64,000 nt of DNA from Fistularia commersonii (lineage: Eukaryota > Chordata > Actinopteri > Syngnathiformes > Fistulariidae), in NCBI GenBank assembly GCA_037954325.1, contig JBBMNZ010000015.1:8599001-8663000 (forward strand), read 5' to 3'. The notes below the pieces were generated by a model. That model was given only the letters and a program-made list of their open reading frames with translations, was not told where the DNA came from and searched no databases. Both the position numbers and the translations under genes were made by a program. Below, piece by piece: positions 12,168-22,501 of the stretch (position 1 is the stretch's first letter; each line of letters begins with the position of its first letter).

Positions 12168-15100
12168 TCTCCCATTTGATAAATGTCTATTCTGACAGTT
12201 ACTGTCAGCTCCTATTATTAAGAGCAATAAAAAAACAAATATACCAGTGGATTTTAATCAAGAGATTACAAGAGCGCCGCAGTTAATGACTGTTTTCACA
12301 ACTGATTTATCTAATCATTGTTCTGGTGATTGATCAGTAACCTGACCTGGTCACTCGTCCAAGTATGTGCCGTTCACCTGGAATTTTTACCTCTCAGCCG
12401 TGACCCTGAGTTTGAGGCCCAGAGATACATCCATCTTTCACTGCTATCTAGTTGCTAGTTGGAGCCAGAGAGCAGGTTACAGCTAGTTAGCAGAACACAA
12501 ATAGATGGTGACCTGCTGCTGAGGCAGCCTTCTTTTGCCACAAGACAGAAACAATATATTTCAACGCTCCCGTAAAATTTCATGTACATCAGCATACAGT
12601 GAAAGTAAAGCCAGATGGTAACCGTTGGCTAATATCCATCTGCTGTCCCTGATGGTGCCAGGCTAAAAACAAAACATTTAGCAGGATTAGATCAGATAGG
12701 TAGCACAGTGGCACAGTGCTTAGCACTTCTGCCTCACAGCAGGGAGGTCCCTGGTTCGATCGTGGCAGGTATGTGGAGCCTGTATGTTCTCTCAGTTCCT
12801 GCTAGGGGTTTCCTCCATCCTTCCTTCCTTCCTCCTCCGGTTTCCTCCAACAGTCCTAAAGCATGCTGTAGCATGCTATATGTTGGCCCACATGTGTGAG
12901 GGAGCGAGTGAGAGTGAGTAGTTATATTTCTCTGCAATTGGCCCTGTGATCGATCCAGGATGAACCTCACCTCTCACCCAATGACCGCTGGGATAGGCTC
13001 CGGCACCCCCACAGCACTGAGTGCAGGATATGCAGTATAGACAATGGATGAATGAAGACATCAGATTACCAAAAAAACATGGGTAGACATTTCAACATAA
13101 TTAGAATAAATGTACCATGATACATATCATTGCAGTATATTGCGCCAAATGGCTATGTTGTCAGAGGGCTGCCTCCTACAGTACATCCTGTAACTAGTGT
13201 GTGCAGTGTGTGCATGAGCGGCAGGCCGTTCCACGGGGTGCAGCCCGACAAGATAAACACTCCCGACTAAAGGTGGTACGCCTACGGGAAATATCACAGT
13301 CTCCTTGCTCAAAAGAGAGGTCTTGTATATCTAGTGGAGGTTGGCTTATCTATACGTCAGTGTATCAATTCCCATCCGGGGGGGGAAGCTGGTCCCTAGA
13401 GGACTTTGTGTAACAGACAAACTTGTTTACAATTAAGGAAGTGATGGAAGTTGAACAAGTATTTGACTGTAATGGTCCGTCAAAGGCTTCCTCCTAAATG
13501 TATTCAAATATATTTTTTGGGTGTGAGCATGTGATTCATTAATTAAAATTACGAAGCATTGCAGATAGCTGTTGGTTTTTTTAACAACAGCTGAAAGTGA
13601 AGACTGGAACATTTATTATTCATTTACGTTTATAACGGATGTTCAATCTGATAAGTCCAATAAAGAAATAGAGATAGGCCTCTAAAATCCGGCCTTTTGG
13701 TTGGGATCAGGGCAAATTTTAAAACCCACAATATACAGGACTGTCTCAGAAAATTAGGATTTTGTGATTAAGTTCTTTATCTTCTATAATGCAATTAAAA
13801 AGACAAAAATTATCCTAATATTATATGATATCCTAATATTTTGAGATAGGATTTTTGAGTTTTCTTAAGATGTAAGCCATAATCAGCAATATTAAAATAA
13901 TCAAAGCCGTGCAATATTTCAGTTGATTTGTAATGAATCCAGAATGTATGACATTTTTGTTTTTGTAATTGCATTACAAAAGATAAAGAACTTTATGACA
14001 ATATTCTCATTTTCTGAGACAGTCCTGTATATCAACACGTACAAATTTTGAAAAAATGTGGTCAATAAAACAACCGTCTTTTCTCAAAGCGGTGCAAGAG
14101 CTCGTGAATAGGCCGATTTCTGTCCCTCGCGGAGTTCCATTTTTGAAATAGACGGTGCAGATCATAGGAATGCCAGCACTCGCAGCCTAAATATAGAGCG
14201 TCTCCAGGCCGCGTCTGTTCACTTTCATGAAAAATCCATTCATCCCGCTCAGGTGATGCAGTTTTCAAACCCCCAGCAGCTCCTTTGCTGTAAGGATGTG
14301 GCCTGACAGTATCCCCATCAATTATTAACCTCCGTGACTCTTCAAAAAAAATAAATAAAATGGAGAGATCTTTGGCTGCAGTTTCCTGAGGTCCAGCCTG
14401 CAAAGGCTTCAGACATCCTGCTCTCCCCCGTGACGGCATTCGTACTTCCTTAAACGCAGGAGTCCCAAGAATAGAGGGGAGTTTTTCTGTCGAGTCAGAC
14501 CAGGCTCTGCTGGCCTCTGCTGTCGGAAGAGAAAAAAAAAAAAACATGGCTTTTATAGCATCAGCGGCTAGCTTTACTGCACCGTCACTGGTGGCAAGGC
14601 AGCATCTCCACGGGTCTTATTTGGATCGGCATAGATCCAAATGAGTGAATTCATAAATAACATCGCTGTTGCTTATGTAATCTTTGAATTGCTGTCATTT
14701 TTATTGCTTTATAAACATATTCACTCATTCATTAAAAGGTTTGCAAAGGGAAGGGCTTGAGCTTATCACAGGGCAAGAGGTGGGGTTCACCCTTGGACCG
14801 ATGGCAGAGACATACAAAATCCATCCTCTCGTTCGCAACTATTCACCCACACATTCACACATTTGCCCAAATTAGGGTCTCCAATGAACCTCCCGTGTGG
14901 GAGGAAACTGGAGAGCACTGAGGAAAACCCACTCAGACTCTATGGAGACCCCATGCAGCAAGGCCTCTCCTGCTGGAATTGAATCAGGGACCTTCTTGCT
15001 GGGAGATGGAAGTGCTAAGCTAAATGGTCGAATTCAAAATTTGTACTTAATAAAAGCGCAATGAATAAAAACGCGCATCTCAGCAAGGTCGCCTTATGAG

Positions 15101-15694
15101 GATTTTGAAAACCGATTCAAGTCATCAATTTGGAAATAAACAGCAAAGGGCCTGTCACGTTTTCCTGGATCATAACCGGAGATGTCATTTGATCCCCAAG
15201 AGGCTCAGACAGCGTATATTTAGTAAATATACTCATCAGGCAGTAAAATAATACTCACCGTACTTTTCAATGCAACGTGCCGTGTCCACGGGGCCTATTA
15301 ACCTCTACGTTTTGTGATCCTCAAACTCTTCTTTGTCATTTTAACACCTTCCTCCTCTTCATGTCTCTCCCCCCGGCAGCTGGGCCTCCAGGACCACTGG
15401 CTCCACAAGGCCAACGGCGGCGCGGTGTTGCTCACTTTCTTCATGTGCCGCATCGCACTCTTCCCCTACATGTACTGGGTTTACGGGCGCCACTACGGCA
15501 TCCCCCTGTACGGCGTGCCCTTCCACCTGCCGCTGTCCGCCAACCTGGGCAACTGCTGCATCCTGGCGCCACAGGTCTACTGGTTCGTGCTGCTTTGCCG
15601 GAAGGGCTACCGTCTGTACCGGCGGAGCCGCGGCGGGGGCTCGCCCCCTCCCGCCGTCCCGGCGTCGGCCGCCGAGTCCCCCAAGGATGACTGA
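1955..15694 (+). CDS. tlcd3b: TLCD3 (FAM57) family TLC-domain membrane protein, 5'-partial, exons 2-5
   Basis: Multi-pass membrane protein of the TRAM/LAG1/CLN8 (TLC) fold. Family members sit in the ER/Golgi; TLCD3B (FAM57B) has been linked to ceramide synthesis and TLCD3A (CT120) to growth and amino-acid transport. Coding exons: 1955-2041, 6215-6434, 11597-11692, 15380-15694; every junction is GT-AG and the phases fit (1/2, then 0, 0). The first visible residues, LVSSIHAVMATTAG, match the family just after the first membrane segment, so exon 1 with the start codon is off the left edge. Family signatures: HWLATYF, VPYMTYDIFAMYL, the TLC-type histidine pair in VLHHIALL, RGQGDFFIGC, ELSTPFVSLGKILIQ, APQVYWFVLLCRKGYRLYRR, then a short polar tail. 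From memory, VKGH and REFLLVLHH resemble TLCD3B more than TLCD3A, while LLCRK is TLCD3A-like and the linkage to crk/ywhae resembles the human TLCD3A region; family assignment is firm, paralogue is not. Confidence 0.85.
2133..2168. repeat. TG/TGCG microsatellite
   Basis: Alternating purine-pyrimidine run of TG and TGCG units directly visible. Confidence 0.9.
4801..4835. repeat. (CA)n-(TA)n compound microsatellite
   Basis: Ten CA units followed directly by about seven TA units. Confidence 0.95.
5012..5024 (+). promoter_or_regulatory. Perfect DR1 nuclear-receptor motif
   Basis: AGGTCA-A-AGGTCA. DR1 is the binding motif of PPAR:RXR, HNF4 and RXR dimers. It lies in intron 2 of the TLCD3-family gene. 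The motif is exact; function is inference. Confidence 0.35.
5108..5190. repeat. (TG)n microsatellite with GCGC interruption
   Basis: A long TG run with interspersed CG, capable of Z-DNA formation by composition. Confidence 0.95.
6215..6434 (+). CDS. tlcd3b: TLCD3-family gene, coding exon 3 (central TLC segment)
   Basis: 220 bp, acceptor ttcttctcag and donor gtgaga. It encodes 73 residues from HWLATYFVIWYGVPY through SHYHRFRVKGH to LLPVTL, containing two hydrophobic segments and the TLC-type HH pair in LVLHHIALL. Phase 2 entry completes an Arg codon; it exits in phase 0. Confidence 0.9.
6725..6835 (+). repeat. SINE middle fragment
   Basis: Shares 'ggtttcctcccaacatcc', 'aaaaacatgcagtag' and 'ttggagacc' with the body of the SINE at 12691-13060; diverged and truncated at both ends. 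Confidence 0.5.
10350..10580 (-). repeat. SINE copy, reverse orientation
   Basis: Starts with the inverted tail (attcattcattcattc), then 'ggtgctggagcccatccca' and 'ctgtcattgg', which are the reverse complement of the SINE 3' half. Confidence 0.65.
11597..11692 (+). CDS. tlcd3b: TLCD3-family gene, coding exon 4
   Basis: 96 bp, phase 0 to 0, acceptor gtccttcag and donor gtgggg. Encodes FFRRGQGDFFIGCLF then TELSTPFVSLGKILIQ, one of the best conserved stretches of the family. Confidence 0.9.
12128..12162. repeat. Poly-T tract
   Basis: A 35-base uninterrupted T run. Confidence 0.95.
12691..13060 (+). mobile_element. tRNA-derived SINE, near full length
   Basis: The head has a pol III A box (TAGCACAGTGG, 12701-12711) and a B box (GGTTCGAT, 12753-12760) about 42 bases apart, as in tRNA-derived SINEs. 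The body carries the motifs shared by the other copies ('tttcctccaacagtcc', 'aattggccctgtgatcgatcc', 'gaccgctgggataggctcc', 'actgagtgcagg') and ends in an AATGGATGAATGAA tail. At least ten fragments of the same family occur in this window in both orientations. Confidence 0.75.
13736..14027. mobile_element. TA-flanked inverted-repeat element (MITE family A, copy 1)
   Basis: A 292-bp element starting CAGGACTGTCTCAGAAAATTA and ending in its near-exact inverse (TTTTCTGAGACAGTCCTG); the inverted arms extend about 60 bases inward with few mismatches. It is flanked by TA on both sides, as expected for a Tc1/mariner-type non-autonomous element. Two more copies are at 22947 and 30319. No transposase coding is present. 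Confidence 0.85.
14713..15025 (-). repeat. SINE copy, reverse orientation
   Basis: Reverse complement of the SINE: 'attcactcattcatt' tail, 'cacagggcaagaggtgggg', 'ccaattagggtctccaatgaac'-like box, then 'gaattgaatcagggacc' (inverse B-box area). Confidence 0.6.
15380..15694 (+). CDS. tlcd3b: TLCD3-family gene, last coding exon and stop
   Basis: Begins after the acceptor ccccccggcag and runs LGLQDHWLHKANGGAVLL to PPPAVPASAAESPKDD and TGA at 15692-15694. Contains CRIALFPYMYWVYGRHYG, a proline-rich loop and the last membrane helix APQVYWFVLLC, followed by basic residues (RKGYRLYRRSR) that would face the cytosol. Very GC-rich compared with the flanking introns. Confidence 0.9.
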   Translation: MGLQDHWLHKANGGAVLLTFFMCRIALFPYMYWVYGRHYGIPLYGVPFHLPLSANLGNCCILAPQVYWFVLLCRKGYRLYRRSRGGGSPPPAVPASAAESPKDD

Positions 15695-17358
15695 CTCCCG
15701 GGCGCGAGCTCCTCCGCAAAGTTTGACTTGTCACTTCTCAAATCGCACCGCCGAACCGTAGCACGCCGGGGGCGAGGTGGGGGTGCTCCTCGACATCATC
15801 CGCACAATTTCCTCTCTTACAAACCCGATGGGGACCCCTCCCCCACCCCGCCCTCACCCCGCTCCCCTCCCCACTCATCCACTTTAACCTCGCCCCACAG
15901 CCCAGTCGCCACGCCCACCAATCCAGGCTCCCCCGGCAAGATCTACTTTTCCGACCGATGAAGGGCGGAAGCATCAGGCCAGGGGGCCGTCCGGCGCCCC
16001 CTGCTGCGTTTACAGACCGGGGGAGAATCGGGATGGTCTGTTACTGCGCCGCCTATTTACTTCCACCGTTTGGCTGTTTTTTTTTTTTTTCCTCTCTCAC
16101 TGAAACAATGGCGTTCAAAAAAAAAAAAAAAAAAGAAGTAAATAATGGGGTGAAGATTCAGATAGCGAGAAGGTCAGACACTGTGACCTGGAAAAAACAG
16201 AAGAGAAACCCCAGAAACTTTTTGTTCCGTCAGTGGCTCGGTTTCAGAGGTATGCATCTGTCTGATTCAATGCTGCATTCAAGTTTCCTGGGACATCGAA
16301 ACGTCCCAGCAGGAACACCTGTACTACTGTTATGGAAAAAGTGCCCCTTGAGCCTGAGAGCCATTTTTCGTGTTCTTCCCCCCTCAAATTGTATTTTACT
16401 CGCGATTTTATCCGATCGAATGCGATCGCAAGAATCACTTTCACGATTTTGTCTGACTTGAAGTTCTGAGCAAAAAAAAAAGAAAAAAAAAGAACATGAT
16501 GTCACCTTTACATCACACACTTCATGATGTAAAGCAATGTCAGGGGTTCCAAGGACCACCAGGGGGTCCTTGAGAGTGTTTTCAGGGGTATCATGTTACA
16601 AAATCAACCCGCCATAGAATCCAAGGTGTAAATCTGAAGCAGAGAGTTTGTATCCGGTCCGGTCACTTTTACTAAGATCTCCATCTCGAGAGCTTCCTCG
16701 TGATTGCTTTGCTAGCACTGTGTGGCATTTCTGGAAGGAACGGGGGGGGCCAGGGGGAATCAGAAGACACAGGACAAACGGGGAATAGCGGAGAATAAGA
16801 TTTTTACACAAACAAGAAATTAAAATCCCCTTTTTGGCATTTGATTGAGAAAAACGATGGAAGACATTTTAAATAATAATTGACGTCCGATGAAATTCAA
16901 GATTACACGTGTGGTTCTGTGAGGGGAAATAAATCCAAGATGAAGTCTTAAGTACGAGAACCGTGATTTATCATGACCAGTAACGCTTATAAAAAATATA
17001 TGAATAAATATATATACATATAAATAGAAAATGAGAAACTCTTAAAAAAAAAAATAACAATCATATAATATTTTTTGTCTTCTTTTAATTAAACAATTTT
17101 ATTGGTCGAATCAGTGATGCAGGATTAGATCTTTTTGCGTTTACATGCTTGTGATTATAATATTAGGCTCTTTTATTTTGAGAAGCCCCAGAATGTCACG
17201 TATCCTGTTTGGACCTAATGATGCTCAGAAACACAGATGAAAAGGGAAATTCACTTTCATCGTGCATTCTGTTCCCGTTTGTTTTTGCCACTGTGATATT
17301 CGCCTTTTGAATTCGATAATATCGTAAATATTCGAAGACACCGGTTCGCCGCCACAGA

Positions 17359-17371
17359 AGGTCAAAGGTCA
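17359..17371 (+). promoter_or_regulatory. Perfect DR1 nuclear-receptor motif
   Basis: AGGTCA-A-AGGTCA, identical to the motif at 5012. It lies 1.7 kb downstream of the TLCD3-family stop codon. Function is inference. Confidence 0.35.
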
Positions 17372-20300
17372 GATGGCTCTGAGCGACGACTGACGGAAAA
17401 AAAGAAAATAAAAGAATCAGGGTATCTGAGGGTTTTTATCACCAGCCGACAGACGAGTGAAATAGAGAGATTTTATATGCATTTTATGGATCGGGCTATA
17501 CGTTATATCATTTTGTTGCTGGAAATGTACCGCTTCACTTTTTAACACGGGAAGACGGAGGCTTTTATTTTGAAAGAATGCAGAGGGGTGTAGTTTCTGG
17601 ACACTTTGATAACAATCAGTCGTATAAGCTTTATAGTGAACTAACTTATAGAGAATGCACTAACGTGAACTATGCAAGAGAGGCTGCTGTGCACATTTTG
17701 TTTGCCACACCGCAAAGGTCAATTTCCTTTTCTGCATATTTTTCTTCGGCCCCCGATTTTGAATTTTTTTAATTTATTTTCACGATCCCAGACTCAAGTC
17801 ACAGGTCTGGGACGTCGCGTTGCATTCCAGCCAAGCACAAAGCGGCGCTCTTTCAGTTTTTACCTCACAAACAGTTCGGATTTTAGTTGAGAGGACGGGA
17901 AGCCGGCGTGGATGCGACGCACAAACCTGCTCGGGACGTCGTTTTTTTTGTTCTGTTTTGTTTTCTCGACGGCCAAACACACCTTTGTCCACTGCTTTGC
18001 GTCCTGGGATGTGAATAACAGCTGCATCAGGGAGTTTATTCCAAGTTGCACTCCAGACAAAAAGAAAAACTACAAAAATGCGGATTTTTTTTTTTTAAGC
18101 AGAATTTTTTTTTTTCTTTAAATGAAACCTAAGCAATGGAATTCCAGTTTGTAGTTTTTGCTCTGTCAGTTCTTGCTTTTGCTCTAACAACCCAAAACGC
18201 CCAGCCCTTAGTGAGACATAAACCACGCTGACAACCCTTGTCTTTGCAGTTTACTTCTTTTTTTTTTTTCTTTTTTTTTTTCTGTACGGGCTGTTAACGT
18301 AGGAAGTCTTAATGCTTATTCTCTTTGCTCAGGGTTCCATGAAGTCATGCACACTTTTATACAGAGGTTTTATTGTGAAGGAGAAAGAAGGAGGAAGCTG
18401 GACCCGATCACACCTGGCGGGCCTTTTTCCTCCGTATATTCCCGATTTCGCTTTGAGTCAGGGCTTTCTGACGCGGCTTGTGGAAACCAAAGACTGTCGG
18501 GCACTTTAGTTCATCCTGGTCACCAGAATGGAGGAAACCCTCGTGGTTGTTTGGCTCTTCGGACTCGGCATATACTTGATGAAAAACGACGCTCTCAACC
18601 AGTCTTATTTTCTTTTTTATTTTGATTTTTCAATGCGAGGGCGGTTGGCTGCGTGATCGATTTATCCCTCTACGATGGATCATGGGTATATCTGCTGTAG
18701 GACAATGTCAAAATACCCATATCATATCATATTGTATCATATTATTATCATTATTATTATTTATTAGTCAAAATATTGAGTTACCATTTGAAAATTTGAA
18801 GAAAAAAAAAGCAGGAAACGCAAATTGGTGCATGTTTTCCATTCACCATAGCTGGTACGCCATAATGACCCATAGGGGGTGCTACTCGTAGAGATGGCCT
18901 TAGTCATATCACCTTCGCAGAAAAATCCAAACGTTTGCAGATGATATGATTTTATCCATGAGTGATATTTGCCCAATCAACTACATTGTGTCTCTATTTG
19001 ATTATTGTTGTTTTTGGGGGTAAGGGGTGGGGATGAGGGGTTTCAGGGGTGCTGCAGTCTCTTTCCATCCCAGCAGGAAGTCACTCTTTTCAGTTAAAAC
19101 ACTCACCCCCGGTGCAACAATATGGCGTTATGTACGTAAATTAAAAAAACCCACTGCAGACAGCCAGAGACACAGTTAATAATTTGGTCATCACACCTTT
19201 TTTTATTTAATTTTTTCTGAAAGTGCTGATTAATTCTTACCCCGCTGCAATTTTTTTTTTTTTGGTTAAAAAAAAAAAAACTAACTGCTTCACTGATCGT
19301 CCAACACGTACAGAATTTTAGAGCCCTGTGAATGGGAGCCCTTAGCATGGGAGACAATGTGTAGTTTTATTCAAATAAATCAGTCTGTAAAATTAAAATG
19401 AAATGCAAGAAATTATCTCAATCTTTGGGAGAAAAGGCCTAAAAATAGATCAATGAAACAAGTTTCAGAAAATCAGCAGTGAAATACCTAAACGATGAAA
19501 TTTCAGCGGAGAAAGGGTTCAACAAACGGAAAACTGTTTAGCGGTAACTAATCGGTTCATCTCCGCTCCCGTGGAAGGAAAGGTCGCAACCCCACACACT
19601 ACCAGCTGGGATTTTTTTTTTGTTTTTTTGTTGTTTTTTTTTAACGACGCAGCGACAAAACCCACATCACAAACTCGGGCTTAGCGAGGGAAAGCGTGTC
19701 CGGTGCCTTGTGAAAAAAAAAATCTTTTTAAGAGCTACAACAGCAGGGAGTGTTCAAGGGTTGTGTTTGAATCGTATTTGTCACTAAGACGGATTTCACT
19801 TTGACTGAGCTGGGTAACGTGACGGCACACACATTCACATATCAAATATTATGTCTTTTCTCGTTGAGTACCTTTTTTTTCCTTCCTGAAACTGTTGCGC
19901 TCCGTAGTTCAGACGTTCATCTCCACCAATCCAGTCAGTTGTTTTTATCGTTGTTCATTTTAAAATCGCAGAAATGAGTAGAAGAAGTCAACTGACCTTT
20001 TAAAAAATAAATCAATAAAGAGTACTTTTATTGAAGAAATTAAATGAAAGGGCTTGAAATTAGCATCAAAATCAGGGCGGTTCCTGGAAATTTGAATTTT
20101 GAGGAATTTTGACAAGGGTTCATTCAAGAAAAAGCAAACACACCTAATCAGATATCAATAAGTGCCGCTACTGAAACTCAATTTCCGAAAATACGGATTA
20201 TATTTTACCCCCTCCCCCCCGCCCGGCCTCAGTCTAGAAGTGTCATCTTGTCGAACACGAAATCGTTTTGTCTTCGACGGGTTGAAACAACTTTGCTATG

Positions 20301-20794
20301 CATTCACTGCTTGGGGGAGGGGGAATCCGCGGTGCATTCAAGGCCTTCTTTTTGTAGACGTTCCCGTCCCCATAGCCACCGCTGTTTGCTTTCAAAAGCG
20401 TAGTACCGTTGTTCGTGTCACCGTAGACAAGGGTCGTTTCAGTTTTGAAACAGCGAAGAAGGCGTTGCGCTTTCTGGGTTTAGTATGCCGTGATTTTCCT
20501 TCTCTTGGAGCGTCGTTTGTCGTCCTGCACCACCGGGTCTGTAAATGCAGCACCGCGGCAACCTTTGACACTTCCTGCCCCTCTTTATTTTTGATAGCCT
20601 TCTAGTTTTTCATACTTATATATCAGATTAAACACATTAGGCCCCTCCACCACCGTTTTTATTTTTTTTTAGTAGTGTGTCCTTTTCCGGAGGCGTTCTC
20701 CCTCCCGAAAGGAGTCCAGACTGTTACATGGATGTCAGAGGAGAAACGTACTGTAGCTGCGACCCGTCAACTCACAGCACCCCCTTTAAGATTC

Positions 20795-20800
20795 AATAAA
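20795..20800 (+). terminator. Candidate polyadenylation signal (TLCD3-family gene)
   Basis: AATAAA in 'attcaataaaacttg', followed by T/GT-rich sequence. It is the last strong signal before the smtnl2 promoter region. Confidence 0.4.
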
Positions 20801-21566
20801 ACTTGATTTGATAGACCGTTTTGAAACAAAGTCTCTGGTTTTCATTTGGCCTCTTGTCGAGTGTGAGTGCAATTTGTCTGTGTGTGTGTGAATTTTCAGG
20901 GAATGTATTGGTTCACAAATTAAGGTAATATTTTATGTAATTATTACATTTTATTTGCATTTTTTTAATGTTTTTTTTCCAACGACCTTTATTTTCTTAA
21001 TTTATATTCTAAATATTCAGGTTTGTTTAAACTAATTTCAAGGTTGATATCACTATAGAGTTTTATAGCTTTATAGAGTTTGGGTTGATCTATTTATTTA
21101 TTTTCAATTAATTTTCAGATGTTTTTTTTCCCTCTTGTCAGATTGTGGCCACAAGAGGGCACTGTTTGCCGAAGCTGCTGGAGCTCTAGACCAGAAACTG
21201 AGAAGTCTTTTATTATAAATTATTTCCAGAAGTTTCAATCCATAAAAAAAAAGAATCATTTATCCTTTTTTTGGGTCATACCTTGTAATTTTCACATGAT
21301 CTCAGAGTAATTTCTTTAGTTTTATTTTGAAATTTTATAAAAAAAACTTTTGTTTTTGCAGGTATTTCAAGATCCATATGTCAATTTCTCATTCATTTTC
21401 AGGAAATGCTAAATAATAAACTAAAAAAAAAAAACACCTGATAGATTCCTGCCTTTATCATGTTTCCGCAACACAAATGGCCGCGTGTTAATACATATAG
21501 TTATTTCTCGTGATGTTAGCATTTCAAGGGAAATATTTATAGATGTTACCCCACCTCTTTACTATT

Positions 21567-21579
21567 TGACCTTTGACCC
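21567..21579 (-). promoter_or_regulatory. DR1 nuclear-receptor motif upstream of smtnl2
   Basis: On the - strand it reads GGGTCA-A-AGGTCA, a classical DR1 form for HNF4/PPAR:RXR, about 510 bases before the smtnl2 ATG. Confidence 0.4.
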
Positions 21580-21926
21580 ATGGATATAACCACGCGTTTG
21601 CCGTTTTGTCCGTCGTTTCCAGGCTGCAGATTTTTAAGGGGGACGGGGGGGGCTAAAGCAAAGATTGTGGAGTCATGTGCCCCCCCGCCCCATTTCATCT
21701 TCGCCCTTCCCCCTTTTACATCTATCCCAAAAATACCTCAGTGAACCTATTGCTCTCAAGTGGGAACCCAGGAAGGCCTCACTCCAAGGGGGGCTCTGGC
21801 GGGGCCAAGGTCTGGCTGCTCCATCCCGGCTGAAGACGACCAAGTGGAGGAAGCGAACGATGGCGTGAAAGAGTTATCCATCGTGAGAGTTTTTCCCCGA
21901 GGCTTATAAATAACAGCTGCTCTTCC

Positions 21927-21953
21927 AGAGAGAGAGAGAGAGAGAGAGAGAGA
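21927..21953. repeat. (AG)n microsatellite
   Basis: Thirteen AG units, 138 bases before the smtnl2 start codon. Confidence 0.95.
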
Positions 21954-22090
21954 ACAATTCTCCGGTCCTTGATGGGATTCCAGTCAGCATGGAGCTGTAA
22001 ACACATCTGAGGACATCCGCTGAAGAAACATCCGATTTTCTTGCGACCCGGCGACGTTTCCCCGTAAAACCCGTGAGGGAAGAAGCAGCC

Positions 22091-22501
22091 ATGGACGGAA
22101 CCCGGGAGGAAACGGGTAGCGAGGCTCTGGCCCGGTTCGAGGCCACGCTGCAAGCCGCCGTCCGGGAGGTTCACGTCGACGTCGGCGCCTTCAAGCAACG
22201 GGTGGAGCAGCGCATCCGGGACCTGAGCGTCTCCAACCAGCCGCTGGCTGAGGCGGTGGCGCGGCTGCAGGAGGAGAACCAGCAGCTGCGGGCCAAGCTG
22301 GAGGCCCTTAGCCAGCTGGTGGAGGGTCTCGCCGGCTCGGCGGGAGCCGGTGCAAAGAACGGCCACGCTGCGACGCAAGTCAAGAGCGAGGCGGACCCGG
22401 ATCGGACCGGGGTCTCGGACAGCGGCCAGTCGGGGGGGGGCAACGGGGGTTCGAGCCCGACTCCCCCTCCGTGGAGAGCGAGGAGACAGGCCGACGCCAA
22501 C
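22091..22501 (+). CDS. smtnl2: smtnl2 coding exon 1 (coiled coil)
   Basis: [20 protein letters not shown] onward; residues 12-85 have heptad-like spacing and end [12 protein letters not shown]. The remainder is Gly/Ser/Pro-rich. Donor aac|gtgagt, phase 0. Exon is very GC-rich; the 199-residue frame on the opposite strand is its shadow. Confidence 0.85.

Larger units (their letters stand above)
11693..15379. other. Intron 4 of the TLCD3-family gene
   Basis: Non-coding, 3.7 kb, and rich in mobile DNA: a poly-T tract, a full SINE, a TA-flanked inverted-repeat element and a reverse SINE copy. The - strand frame at 14062-14547 is treated as chance. Confidence 0.65.
15695..20815 (+). other. Probable long 3' UTR / downstream flank of the TLCD3-family gene
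   Basis: No coding exon on either strand. The first 270 bases are C-rich, then AT-rich. AATAAA signals occur, the best-placed at 20795-20800 after a T-rich stretch, which would give a UTR of about 5 kb; earlier signals may be used instead. A perfect DR1 motif lies at 17359-17371. Confidence 0.4.
20816..22090 (+). other. Intergenic and smtnl2 5' flank / 5' UTR
   Basis: AT-rich to about 21.5 kb, then GC-rising. It contains a DR1-type motif at 21567-21579 and an AG microsatellite at 21927-21953 that probably falls in the smtnl2 5' UTR. The transcription start is not determinable from sequence alone. Confidence 0.5.

Noticed and set aside
12701..12770. tRNA gene suggested by A and B boxes
   Set aside because: The boxes belong to the tRNA-like head of a dispersed SINE; no cloverleaf with a paired acceptor stem can be drawn.
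14062..14547. 161-residue open frame on the - strand in TLCD3 intron 4
   Set aside because: It starts in a poly-A/T run, runs up to the edge of a MITE, shows no domain or family motif, and has no splice or promoter support; long frames of this size occur by chance in 64 kb.
20162..20605. 147-residue + frame downstream of the TLCD3-family gene
   Set aside because: No family match, no splice sites in phase with the gene, and it lies in the probable 3' UTR.
21779..22378. 199-residue - strand frame
   Set aside because: Antisense shadow of the GC-rich smtnl2 exon 1.
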